Assembly (NCBI GenBank): GCA_933228895.1 | Contig: OW121846.1 | Span: 146,090,746-146,154,745 of the forward strand | Reading direction: 5' to 3' | DNA from: Platycnemis pennipes | Taxonomy: Eukaryota; Arthropoda; Insecta; Odonata; Platycnemididae | Length of the DNA: 64,000 bases | Shown here: one piece after another, positions 45,438 through 56,991 of the stretch | Numbering within the stretch: position 1 is the first letter of the stretch | How the letters are laid out: every line of letters begins with the position of its first letter | The notes under the pieces: generated by a model | Seen by the model: only the letters and a program-made list of their open reading frames with translations | Databases searched by the model: none | What the model was told of the DNA's origin: nothing | Made by a program: the position numbers and the translations under genes

Positions 45438-46260
45438 TTAATCGATAGGAGAGAGAGAGAATAATACCAAAACAAAAAAAAAGGGGGACAGGTAAACAAA
45501 ATTAAAATACTGTTCTGAAGTTGGAATAGGTACCAACTTCACTACAGGCCTAACTAATGTGCCTGAGGAAGTAGTTAATTCCACTGCCCGAATCACACCC
45601 GCTGAATCGGGAAAAACTCGATTGATTCTTCCCGTCCTCCATAATGATGGAGGAAGGTTAGAGTCGCAGATTAGAAATAGATCTCCAACATTGATTCTCG
45701 AAGTATCATTAGTCCATTTTGCATGTTGCTGCAAAGTGTGAAGGTATTCAGAAGACCACCGGCGCCAGAAATGTAAATGCATCTGTTCTATTAATCTCCA
45801 TTGAGTGGAAAGTGGTTTAATGTCATCGTCAAGATCAGTTGGCAATTCTAAAAGTGGTGAGCCTATAAGAAAATGCCCAGATGTTAGGCAGCCAAATTCT
45901 GATGGATCGGATGGTTGTGGGGTCAAAGGTCTCGAATTTAATACTGCCTCAATCTTGCAAAAGAGTGTGGTAAATTCTTCGAAATTCAAAGTATGCCCAT
46001 GCAATATTCTTCTTAAGTGGTATTTGACGGAATTCAAGCCCGCTTCACACAGTCCCCCAAAATGGGGAGCGGAAGGGGGATTAAACTTCCAGACAATACC
46101 CGAATCTGGCAAAAATGACGTTGAGGCCTTGTGGAGTTGGGAACGGATCATTTGATACAGGTCCTTTAAATATCTATCTGCCCCAACAAAATTAGACCCA
46201 CAATCTGAATGGATCACCTTAGGGATACCGCACCGGGCTATAAACCTCTGTAGAGCCGCT
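45438..46260 (-). pseudogene. BEL/Pao integrase C-terminal part
   Basis: The frame reads VIHSDCGSNFVGA (second catalytic Asp), PHFGGLCEAGLNSVKYHL (Glu), VLNSRPLTP, HFLIGSPLLELP and VGDLFLI..NLPPSLWRTGRI, the characteristic end of BEL/Pao Pol (integrase plus the DUF5641-type domain). It is cut at 46260 by the TA of a pogo-type terminus. The first catalytic Asp lies in the missing part. Confidence 0.88.
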
Positions 46261-46261
46261 A

Positions 46262-46878
46262 CAGTGAACTCTCGTTAGTACGTTCCTTGATAGCACGTTT
46301 TCCTCACTAGCACGTTCATTTCCTCAGGTCCAGGTCGCAGTGCATAATGTAAATAATCCTGGTTAGCACGTTTTGGCTACCTCTTTAGCACGTTCGTAGG
46401 AGGACCAAACCAAATTCGTTCCGGCAAAATAACCGCCCTATAGGTTAACATGATGATGAATATCACTCAAGAGGTTTGATTCTCACATTAAAAAAGATCG
46501 TTATTTTTACAATAAAATTTGTTAAATACATTATGGTTAAAAAATTGTTTATGAAGAAGTAAAAATGCAGCATTCACAAACATTTGAATTGGCCATTCAG
46601 AGCATTTGGCACCCACAAGCAGACGATTTTATTGCGATGTTCGTTTGTTTTATAAATGTTCGCTGGGCAGCCAAACTGTGAAAACACTTCGAGAAATTTT
46701 ACAGTGTGACAAGTGATAAGAATTAGTCATGGAGGAGCGTGTGTTGAAACGACAAATATCGACGATCGAAAAGCTCAAACTCCTCCAAGAAGTGGACGAA
46801 AATCCACATATGAAGCGTGTCGAAATAGCAGCCAAAATGAAAATTCCACCGTCAACATTAAACTCTAAAAAACTCTAA
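46262..46878 (+). mobile_element. pogo/Tigger-type element, left end and transposase start
   Basis: CAGTGAACTCTCGTTAGTAC follows TA at 46260-46261 inside the BEL integrase. TAG(C/T)ACGTT-type words recur five times in the first 130 bp, like subterminal binding sites. From ATG 46729 a 49-residue frame gives a CENP-B-like helix-turn-helix (STIEKLKLLQEV, MKRVEIAAKMKIPPSTL), then hits TAA after a duplicated AACTCTAAAA. The right end was not found. Confidence 0.7.
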
Positions 46879-48142
46879 AAATAAAGTATATCGAACTAAA
46901 TCTTGTTTATTTATACGTTTAATAATGTCAAAAATATATTTTTAGTTGGTTATATTAATTAATTTTTCGACTGAGACAGATAAAAACGCCGGATATTATT
47001 TCAATTCTGGGAAGCAAGTTTGACGCCCACTTGAAGATACACATGAAAAACCACTTCTCTTTTCTTCGCATAAGATATGGAACATGTATTTATCTTAGAC
47101 TAAAAAAAGTTTAAAATAGATTACTCAGTTACTAATATGTAACGAATAATATTTAAAAATGCGCTATCTCAGCATGAGGAAGTCGGAAATTTAGTTCGTT
47201 TTGATGGTATTCCTCGTGTTCGAAAACTAAGAACGTGTAAAATGACTTTACAAATTGGGAGAATTAGATATGCTTTCAACGTGTATATATTTATTTCGGA
47301 AAGCGAGCTCCACGCGACAGGACTTTTGGCCTGGAGAGATAAGCTGCTCGAGGTTGTCAAGTTGTAAGCTACCGTAAGTACCACGCGCACCAAACACCAC
47401 GCGAGAAAATTTCTCTAGTTATCACAGGAAAAATATCCTTGCCCATGCTTGAATAAAAGTTTATAAGTTGCAGTATTCACCAAAATAAAATCAGCAATAA
47501 GAGAATTGCTTTTGTTCCCACATTTCTCGGCTTCTCGACGAAAGAAACAAATTGCATTTTAAATTATCTTCAACTCCGTCTCCAAAATCTTTACGCGAGG
47601 GGGCATAATGACGGTATGTTTCCAAAGATACCGTCAGTTTTTAAAATGACACTGACTTGCATTCTTAAAGGCGATACTTTTTTCCGCTATTGTCGAGTCC
47701 TCATGACTCATTCACAGCGATAGGCGATCTGCTTGCAGCAGATGATTCCACGCGCGCTACCTTTCCAGGCATGCTCTGGACATTTGAGCGTGCTTTTATA
47801 GCCGAAAATAAATATATATCGATATCAAATAATCAACGAATTCTACTGAGATTTCATAAGTGGATTCATATTAATGACTCGAGAGCAAGAGAAAGGTCCA
47901 TACGGTGATTTCCGGAACAGAAAGCGTGCGGGACGGAAAATAATGCAGTCTGACAAATTCATCAATAACAAAAATATTGATGAACGTAATAGTATGAAAC
48001 TTCGTATAACTATTAACAAAGCCCTTAGCTACAATATGTGAAAAGGAAGTTTGATAATTCGATCTGTGTTGTTCTTATGATGCCCGAATTCGATCGATCC
48101 ATCCGGTATCAAAAAAAAAATTCGCTAAAAGTCCGTTCTTAA
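46879..48142. other. Intronic stretch, possibly the interior of the pogo-type element
   Basis: No ORF or matching right terminus was recognised. It ends at the TTAA of the next piggyBac. Confidence 0.4.
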
Positions 48143-50712
48143 CACTCCAGCTGGCGCACCCTATTCTCTGACACTAGTGGGCGCGCGTGGCACTCAGTGC
48201 AACACTTGGTTTTCCGCTAATATAAATAACAAAAACTCGAATTAAGAAGCGTACATTCCTTTCCTTGTTTTATTAATAGAACCTTACATAGTTAAGACAT
48301 ACAAAACAGATTTTTCAAACACTTTTAGAATTCAATCATTGGTTATTACATTTTTTAAAGCAATGACAAAAAGTCAATTAAAATATTAAACAGTTTGTAT
48401 CTCTTAAGGTTTTGTCACGTCATTTATGTACACTTTTTGCAGGTAGTAACTGTTTCACAGTGCTTTTGGCAAGAAAAGTTATTGCACCTCCCACATTTGA
48501 TTGTCGTTGATATGTTCTTTGCCCGGCCACACAATATGCACTTTCCACGTTTCTTACTTACTGTCTTGCTCACCTCTTCAACTTGCAAGTCTTCATTTTG
48601 ATAACTTAACAAGAATATTTTAATGTCAGCTGGTAGAGATAATATGTTTGACCTGTTTTTCAAGTGTGCATTCATCAATGTGTACGATAAGGTTTTTAGG
48701 AATGTTCTCCTGCAATGTTTATCTGTAGGATTGTTTGACCAATATAATACGTGAGCATTGATTCCTGCGATGTCCAAAAATCTATAAAATAAAACTAATG
48801 GCCACCTTTTCGTAATTCTAGACACAGAATACAAACTACACATTTGGTCAACTGTGTCGACACCTGTTTTCGTTGCATTGTAATCTAATATAATACACGG
48901 TTTATTTGAATCTTCATCTGTAATCCCCTCATCATGCATTGTTGAAAACAACAACACCGCCTTGCTCTTCTTTGTAACATATGAAAGGAGGGTAATGTCT
49001 TTCTGAAACCCGTAGAAAGATGACCCTACAGCGCGCGTCTTGTTTGGCAAAAATTCAGGCGGAATCTCTCTTTTATTTTTTTTCAGCGTGCCGATGGTTG
49101 TAATGTTTTTTGTAAGGAGGTGCTTGGCAAGCGGATAACTAGTATACCAGTTATCTGTGGTTAGATTACGATTAGATGCCTCTATTGATCTTACAAGCCT
49201 CTTGACAACGTCTACTGGTGAGTTTGACACTAAATATGGACCATTCATCTGCTTCCCACAATACACTTCGAGATTACTGGTGAAGAATGTTTTAGCATCA
49301 CACGTAGCATATAACTATCCCGTATTTCGCAGGTTTGCTCGGTATATATTGAATGAAACTGCAACGGCCTCTAAATAGTTGCAACATTTCGTCAATTGTC
49401 ACAAATTCACTCATATTATATATTTTTTGACAATTTCCTATGAAAGAATCTATTATTGTTTGGATTGCAGCTAATTTATCTGTTTGTTTTTGGAAATCCC
49501 TACTTGCCTTATTGTCAAATCTTACTGATCGCAAAATAAACAAAAATCGCTTGTAACTCATAGCAGCCCTTAGAATTTGCATTCCTGATCCATCTGCACT
49601 CCACAATTCTAAAGCATTTGCATGATGACCTTTTTTTATGCCAATTAGAAAAAGTATACCCAGCACAGCCAAAAATTCTGTTCTTGTTGTTTCCTTACAA
49701 TCCGTATCCCTTGAATAGTGGACATCAGCAATTTTAGTTTGAATGTACTTGTTTGTTTGCATCACAATTTCATCAATCATCTCTATATCTATACGCTTTA
49801 GGAAAGCCGTAGCCTCATCAGGTGTATTTCTTGCACAGAGTTTTGTCCCTGGGAGTGATTTTATAATGTTTTTGTGCTTAATCTACAAGGAAAAAGAAGT
49901 TTTTTTCTACTTGCAAGATTTATCAACTTTTCCAAAAAAATAATTGTTCTCACCATCAATATCACAATCTACCGCAGTAGTAGGTTCTTCCATGTCACCA
50001 TTAGACGTAGTTCCATCGGAGTCTCTGCCGTGATCACCAAGGGAAATATTTTCCTCCTCATCCGTATCATCACTTTCCTCAATGCCGACTTCCTGTTCCT
50101 CGTCTGACAGCTCTTGTAGCACCCTAAGATAGTCTTCTTCGGTAATGAATCTTCGTGCCCTAAGCAGTATGATAATTAGCTTCTGAATTTTTCTACATAT
50201 TTGAAAACCCATAAAAAGGGCAACAAAATATGCAATGGAAATTATTCCTAAAAATATACTCACATCATAGGGCTCGCGTTGGAGAGTGTGCCACAGGTGT
50301 ATTTCCAAAACTTTTTCTCTCCACATACAGCTGCTTCTACACACCATACGTTTAGCTGTTAGCTCAACCTGATTCAGAGAACGAATGGTGAAAACTCTTG
50401 TGTACCTACCTACTCACCTCACACTACATCGTACAGAAAGAAACAATGTTGATCAATAAGTGCCACTATAGAATCGAATTTCATCACCAGGCGTGCGTTG
50501 CACTGAGTGCAACAAAGATGACACGTTCAGCTACTTATTCGTTTTATTACGAAATACGTGAAACCTTGCGCTTGAATTACAGACAGAAATCTTCACAGTG
50601 ATACAAAGAAGGAATAATTGGTGCGTTTGGTTCACTGAGCTTCCAATATTAATAACGTGAGAAAGAAACAGCATAATGTTGCACTTTGTGGCACAGTGCG
50701 CCCGCTGGAGGG
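48143..50712 (-). mobile_element. piggyBac transposon, full length with both ends
   Basis: TTAA at 48139-48142 and 50713-50716 flank 2,570 bp. The ends are CACTCCAGCTGGCGCAC and GTGCGCCCGCTGGAGGG (near-perfect inversion). Subterminal inverted repeats (GGCACTCAGTGCAAC near 48189, GTTGCACTGAGTGCAAC near 50496) match the classic piggyBac layout. The size is typical of autonomous members, but the transposase is broken. Confidence 0.9.
48424..50347 (-). pseudogene. piggyBac transposase with two stops and a frameshift
   Basis: Reading from 50347: a hydrophobic lead probably upstream of the true start, then RRFITEEDYLRVLQELSDEE and an acidic stretch; two in-frame TAG codons near 49907 and 49868; then TRTEFLAVLGILFLIG, SADGSGMQILRAAMSYKRFL, FVTIDEMLQLFRGRCSFIQY (first catalytic Asp). 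A frameshift near 49318 leads into CDAKTFFTSNLEVYCGK, LTTDNWYTSYPLAKHL (second Asp), TGVDTVDQMCSLYSVSR (third), and a C-terminal cysteine-rich CILCGR...CGRCNNFSCQKHC zinc motif. Catalytic acids are kept, so decay is recent. Confidence 0.9.
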
Positions 50713-50716
50713 TTAA

Positions 50717-52022
50717 ACACGTACTTCAATAAAAAATTGTAAAAATATTTTAATACTACCAGTAAACGTAGAAATAAAGAAGCTTTAATTTTATATACTT
50801 TATTTTAGAATCGCTTTAGCCATCTTGGAGATATTGGTCTTCAAACTCACGGGTGAAGGAAATTTTGTAACGGATGGTAGGCATCCTATTATAAGGGCAT
50901 TACAAATGATATAGGTATCGTATAAAACTGATAAGTTTACTATTCCATTTTTTAATTTACTATTTAGGATTATTAATTACATCATTAATTTCAAGTGCCT
51001 AGTCATATCTTAAGGTAGATAATTATAAATATCTATAGATAATTATCTATAATAAATTTTTGTTTAAATATATTTCTTTAGAAATCGAAAACTTTAATCC
51101 ACAGGACTCTATACAAAATTCATGTACCTGCTCACATTCATCCGTGATTGAAAATTCATTGTTCAAACATTATTAACTTGCGTTAATGGATATTGGTAAT
51201 AACCCGTGCTGATATTGGGTGTTCATGCATCGTGCAAATGGGGGTGATTGACACAGATCAATTTTATGATTCTAAGTTCTATCATGTTTGGGCAGAAATC
51301 ACCGATTTTGAAGAGATGGTGCCATTAGTTGGAAGAGGAAGAAAAGTTATGTTAAAAAACTAACTATGTAATTAACAGCCAATCATAAATTTGAGGCACG
51401 AGCTTATCAAATATTTACTGCACAAATAAGGCATATTGTATGAAATTCACTTTACTGTTAGACTAACCCCGGCATACACGACATCACTGAGAAAGCGTTT
51501 AGCTCTGAAAATAAATACATAGGAATGCGAAATACAAGGAATGCACTTCTAATTAGGCTTATGTATTCCTTAAGAAAAAATATTTTGCTTCCTGGCTTGC
51601 TTTCATTACAAGTTAATAGGGCATGTAACTCATGTAGGCCTCATATTATGCCTAAGTACACTCTAGGTACCATACTGCAAGCTAATTTACACATTTTTGA
51701 GTAGTCCTAGGAATGAAGGTAATTTTCTTATTTCGAGAGCTACCGGAAAATTTCCATTATGTCTTTTGGCCTGCGCTACATGCCATATTAATTTGACTGT
51801 TTATAACTATGCATTAGGTAGGTAGACCTGCCATTTGATAGTCAGATTGCTGGCTAACTTTAATTGCGATGACTTAAGTAAGAACTGGATCTCTTCACTC
51901 ATGTACAATAATGTACAAACTCGACTTGACTCGAAACTCGCGAGTACTTAACAACTCGACTCGATACTCGCGAGTACTTAACTACTCGACTCGAGGTCAA
52001 AAACTACTACTCTCACATCCCT
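50717..52022. other. Intronic stretch ending in an unidentified terminus
   Basis: AT-rich without ORFs. At 51917-51995 a roughly 30-bp unit around ACTCGACTCGA(T)ACTCGCGAGTACTTAA is repeated about 2.5 times. CTACTCTCACATCCCTA at 52005-52022 resembles an inverted hAT end (AGGGATGTGAGAG). Confidence 0.5.
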
Positions 52023-52566
52023 ATTGAATTCCCTAGTGATGTCTTTGCTGAGGTATCGAAAACAACACGTATTTGACCGTCCTGAGAAGCAGCCTTGAAC
52101 ACGGCATGATGGGGCAGATAATACGATCCGGGATTCACAGACCTGGACATATGTCCCAGCAATTCGTATCCTTTCATGAAGTTATGATACTCCCCCTTTA
52201 AACGGGAGTTCCTAGATAATCGGCGCTCCGTATTCATCCATTGCGTAATAGCATGGCCGTGAGAATCTCCCAGAGTGGGAGGATACGCCGTAAACGGCAA
52301 CATAACTTCATATCTACCGTCTGGTGTACGACGATGTGTATTTTGAAACCCCACTTCGCATGTAAGTCTTCGGGTCTCGGTCGAATTTTGAGCTTTACTT
52401 CTTCCACCTCCCAAAACTCTTTTAACTGATTCAGAATAAGCGTCTCCCTCTTACAAATAGCCAACGAAATAACATGAGGAGGAGGCTGGGGGGCGATGGT
52501 TGGACAACTTCCCATTATAATCCATCTGAAAACAGAATTCATAGCTATCACATTTGCGTTAGACAA
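52023..52566 (-). pseudogene. BEL/Pao Pol fragment: protease end and RT start
   Basis: On the minus strand IIMGSCP is the end of a BEL-type protease, followed by LNQLKEFWEVEEV and, after a frameshift near 52400, CEVGFQNTHRRTPDGRYEVM, LPFTAYPPTLGDS and RVVFDTSAKTSLGNSIG, the start of the RT. It stops abruptly at 52023. It is in the right orientation and order to be the upstream part of the element whose integrase end is at 45438-46260. Confidence 0.82.
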
Positions 52567-53100
52567 TGATTTCCATGGATCTCAGTTTTGGCTCAAAAAT
52601 TGCAGTTCAATGTGCTACATATATCATAAGTATTGAATAGTAATACAATAGCAACACACAAAATAGCTAAGCTCCTTCTAAAAATTTCCATTCTTATAAT
52701 GCAAAATTCTCAGTCCAGAACAAAAGTATATTTTGTGTAAATAAGACAAGATTTAATTCTGCCAGAGTTCTGAAATAATTATGAATGTTGTTTTTTTTGT
52801 TTGATTTGTTGATATATGCATAGATTACATACCAGCACACATTTACCTTTGGCCCCTTTATGTCTTCAATGAGGTTTGCACGTATATGTCATTTAGAGCT
52901 TTGTTGTGGTAGTATTGTTAGGGAAAGGGGGGAGGGAGGTGGAGCCCCAGTGTTGTGGGTTCATCCTACTTGATACGAAAGATGCCTTGCCTGGAATGTC
53001 CTCAACCTCCTTCATGGCCAATTTGCAAATCAGGGGAAAGGTGGAGTGGAGTGGAGAGCCATTACTTCAAACCAATTTATTTTTCGATTTTAAAATTTAG
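52567..53100. other. Intronic stretch, no repeat recognised
   Basis: AT-rich, apparently single-copy. It ends TTTTAAAATTTAG before the candidate exon. Confidence 0.5.
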
Positions 53101-53262
53101 ATGCTATTATATATGCCAAGGGATTTTAGTGGTAGTTTGTATTTCTTGCAATTAATGGAATGGTGTGCTTGCTTGTGCTTCCAACTATGGGCTCGTGTAG
53201 GAAGTGGATATCTAAGAATCTGTCTAACACCCTTAGGAAATCTAATCCCCTTTGATATCACA
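53101..53262 (+). CDS. Candidate host exon (phase-compatible, unproven)
   Basis: 162 bp fully open in one frame between a TTTAG acceptor and a strong GTGAGT donor at 53263. Length is a multiple of 3 and phase 0/0, exactly what exon C (ends phase 0) and exon D (starts phase 0) allow. The product would include SLYFLQLMEWCACLCFQLW and GYLRICLTPLGNLIPFDIT. No transposon similarity. It could be chance, an alternative exon or a constitutive one. Confidence 0.45.
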
Positions 53263-54409
53263 GTGAGTAATTCTCTTTACTTTACCCATACTCCTTCTCC
53301 AAAACCTATTTCTTTATTATGGTAAAAGGTTTTAATTTCTAATCACATTTGTGTGCAGGCAGTTTTTCTGATTTATGTATTTTTGGGTTATGGCTAAAAT
53401 GAAGGTGGAGATGCTTTTTTCCTACTTGATGGAAAGCTCAAGTTAATATGATTATGCAGAATCATCTGCTCTGTATAAGTAATTGAATTAGGTGTGGTAT
53501 ATGCTACAGTTGTTCTTCCGATGCTGGTTCTGTTGTATAGTTTTAAAGAGGTAGTAGTTCAAGTTATGTTAAGACATTGAATAATATAAAAAGGATAATC
53601 AAGTTGCATATTCAATGCTTTCTAATAATTGGTCTCTTTTCTATTGATTTTCATGCAACCTTGGGTAGTAAGTATATTAACCCTTCCACCTCTAAATTTT
53701 TCCTGGGAATTTCTGACCCTAAGTTCCTATTTAATTTTCTCAAAACTATTGTTTCATTTTCATTTTTTATCTCTGGCTGCAGAGCACCTTTCAGAATGAA
53801 ATTTCTTCAGTGGGTAAATTACATATTTTTAATGGATTACAATTAGTGTAATTGTTTACATATCATTAGTTACACATTAGTTATAAACCAATTTACAACT
53901 TTTGTTTATGTGCAGCATAATATTGATTGTATTACATGTTTAAGTGCTATTTCAACTTATTCTTCATCTGGACAATGTACGTTTTACTTCCTGAAGGTTT
54001 GGTTCTTATGTGTTGAGAGATTTTTATTTTATTGTCATTTCAATGTTGGCGTTAACTGAAAATAAATCGCATTTTGAACAAACATTAACCACCGAAAGGT
54101 TTCAGAGAACGTACATCCTATTTCTTTGTGTAAAATTGCTTACAGTGTTATACAATATCGAATGAAGTAATACCCCATCATCGCTTCATATGTAGTGACT
54201 TGATAGTAAAACCTCGTATTTGCATTTTCGGAATTTGTTTTCCTGCAATTTACATAATTTTTTGGTCCCATCCAATATCATATCTCTAACGTATATAGAA
54301 CCCTGTACTTACACTGTAAATTTTCTATTTTCCTGCTGTTTACGTTGGATGCGGGTTAGAATGCATTGGATGAAGAAAAGCATTCCCTTCTATGATAATT
54401 AATATAATA
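53263..54409. other. Intronic stretch, no gene
   Basis: AT-rich; only short spurious frames. No repeat with a second copy in the window. Confidence 0.5.
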
Positions 54410-56079
54410 CAGTTGAGCACCCTTAATCCGGGAATCCCTAATCCGGGAACACCCATAATCCGACAATTTTGCCACGACCACCTACCCGGTACTTTCTGGA
54501 AAATGCCGAAATATTTTTACCAAAACTGCTTAATAACCTGCCGAGATATTACCCCAATCTTAACGTTAATTTTCCAATGCCGAGAATCAGAATAATTTAA
54601 ACATTAATTCATGGTACTTCGTGCACTCTGAAATTATTCTGCAACTTGAACTAAACATACAGCATTGAAGACTTCGCCGTGACGGACTACACTAGTTCAT
54701 AGATCGGCAACTTTCAATGGCGGGCGCATTTTTGATTGATCACAGGTCGTAATATGATAAAATTATTTCTTATCTGCTTATGTTTCTCCCAAACCATGTC
54801 TAATAATGCTTGTGGCCACAGCAGAGGAATGAGCATCAGTACAAAACGTTAATGATTGTAGAAGAAAAGTGCAAGTGGTGAAAAAGCTTGACATCGTTAC
54901 ATCGATGCACCGATCGGTAAAGTGTTTGTCAGAAACGTGGGTCTTCGACAGTATAACGATATTACACATTAAGAAGCAGAAAGAAAAAGTCCTCAATATT
55001 TTACAGTTAAAGTGACATGAAGAAATAGAAGACAGAGAGAAAACACTATGAAAGACGATTTAAGTGTTGATTTTACCATTCGTGGTTTCGATAGCGTCGA
55101 AGTGAAGGGTGAAGGGAAGGTGAAGGGAAGTAGTTAGTATTTTTGGCCAAATACTAAAGAAGCAGGCTAAACTATTTCAGAAACAGATATAATCTAAAAG
55201 ACGTAATGTGGGAAATTTTGCGTGGATGGAATAGTATTTCACAGTCAGTTCTAAAACATGCGTGGTTAAAATTGTAGCCTGTTTTGAGGCTTGATGTAGA
55301 CGACTTAAGTGGGGATTTCAAAGGATTTCATATTTATGATGATAAACATATGATGATGGAGTTGGTTGACTGTACAAACAGTATCCATAACCCTGAAATA
55401 AAGGAAATGGAATTGGTAGATTTAGAAGAATGGATAGCTAGCGGCCACGATTCTCTCACCACACAACATATTTCCACCGATGATGAAATCACTGAAATGG
55501 TAATTCACAACAATAAATCTAAGTGGAGATGAAGATGACGAGGCTGAAATTGTTGAAGGAAGACTACAATTAATGATGATCATCCAGTTCGGCCGCCCGC
55601 GACGTAGGTATTGATGGGCGGCCGTATAGACGACACCCACGCGTTGACATCGTGTTCAATCAGCCGATAACAAATCAAGCGCGGTAGGAAATATGTTGCG
55701 CAAAGCCCAGAATAAGATATATCAAATTTTATGTACCTTTTTCCAATAATAATATTACACTTTTAAATGTGAAGTAGTATGATGACAGTATGCGTAGCTG
55801 CCGTTATTTTCACTCACTGCGCAACTTTGATACTTTTCAGTAATAATTTTGTGAATTAATAAACCATTTCTTTCTAATTATTTCCAGTGACTTTTAATAA
55901 TTGTGTTCAGTAAATCGCAAACGAATATATTTTGTCATAAATAATTGACTTCTTTCAATAAAAACATCCCGGACGTCAAAAATAGACCAGTTGCCATGCA
56001 TCATGACCCATAGTCCGGCAAAATCCCTAATCCGGCATCACTTTGGTCCCGACTGTGCTGGATTAAAGATGCTCAACTG
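54410..56079 (+). mobile_element. Tigger/jerky-type DNA transposon with degenerate transposase
   Basis: CAGTTGAGCACCCTTAATCC on the left and GGATTAAAGATGCTCAACTG on the right, flanked by TA (54408-54409, 56080-56081). AATCCGG words recur near both ends. 1,670 bp. Transposase remnants on the plus strand are listed separately. The central catalytic region is missing. Confidence 0.85.
54880..55532 (+). pseudogene. Tigger/jerky-like transposase remnants
   Basis: A short HTH-like piece (SVKCLSETW, KKQKEKVLNIL) near 54915-55010 and a C-terminal piece reading FNLKDVMWEILRGWNSISQS, then VLKHAWLKL and, after a stop, DDLSGDFKGF...MELVDLEEWIASG and STDDEITEMV. This last layout (W..I....L..AW.KL, then E..EW.......T..EI...V) is that of jerky/Tigger DDE proteins after the catalytic core. 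DDE acids are not present, so it is inactive. Confidence 0.65.
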
Positions 56080-56081
56080 TA

Positions 56082-56307
56082 ATAAATTAATAATTTCTTT
56101 AGTAAACTTTAGAAATTAGAGTCATCTGTAAAGTTAATACAAGCTTTAGGCAGTTTATATCGCATTGTTCTGGTAGAATAAATATGTTTTTAACATGCCC
56201 TGCATTCGCAGGTTCTTTACCAAAATGGTTTAATTACTGAACCACGAACACAACATAATGTCGAGTTTTTTTATAGGGTGACTTAAAAAATTTGATAAGG
56301 GAGCTCT
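56082..56307. other. Intronic stretch, no gene
   Basis: AT-rich, no supported feature. Confidence 0.5.
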
Positions 56308-56561
56308 TAGCTGTAGCTGTTCCTTTCAGGAAATGCTGCGTGTGATTAATTTGTGACTCAAGGTTTGACTCCTCCTACTGGGAGTGTTATCAAGAGACTG
56401 AGTGTAAATCGGCTTTGTGTCATTCTTCTATAGATGCATCCGTGTCCGTTGCCCCATTGATTTACACTCAGTCTCTCGATAACGCTCCCAGTAGGAGGAG
56501 CGAAACATTGAGTGGAAAATGAATCGCACGCAGCATTTCCCGAAAGGAAGAGCTACAGCTA
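56308..56561. repeat. Long inverted repeat, 103-bp arms
   Basis: Arms 56308-56410 and 56459-56561 are about 90 percent complementary around a 48-bp loop. They contain TAGCTGTAGCT, GGAAATGCTGCGTG and CTCCTCCTACTGGGAG. On sense RNA this would fold into a very stable hairpin ending about 146 nt before exon D. It could be a foldback MITE or two inverted copies of a short repeat. Confidence 0.9.
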
Positions 56562-56707
56562 TAGATTAGAGAAGCTGCGAAAACCTTCAAGCAAAAATTA
56601 AGGGAGCTCTTCTCTACCTTTTGTAATAACTTTTACTATGCCCAGTTTCAAATCAACAATCTCGCTAAATGATTATGTTGACATGTTCAATGTGTATTAT
56701 TTTTCAG

Positions 56708-56838
56708 TTGACATCTGCCAGCAGTTTGCTGAGTAGGCTCTCATCCTACAAGGAATTAGATATGGTGCTGATGATTGGACTTCTTTCAGGATTCGAGAAA
56801 GATTCAGCATTGCAGTGGCTGAATCGTTGTATTTCAAG
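56708..56838 (+). CDS. Host gene, internal exon D (unknown protein)
   Basis: The acceptor TTATTTTTCAG and a strong GTAAGT donor at 56839 bound 131 bp, starting in phase 0 and ending two bases into a codon. It encodes about 43 residues (SASSLLSRLSSYKELDMVL, IGLLSGFEKDSALQWLNRC), again helical. It continues the protein of exons A-C; the next exon lies beyond the window or was not recognised. Confidence 0.85.
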
Positions 56839-56991
56839 GTAAGTAAGTTTTATTGAGTAATCAATTTGTGAGTTAATTCTTTGCCTCATATCTATCAGGC
56901 GACATTGTTTGGTTTGTAAATTTTTCGTCGCCATTTGGGAAAAATGCCATGCTAGTACTGTGATGAGCCTTTACAGGGGTTTGTGCTCATC

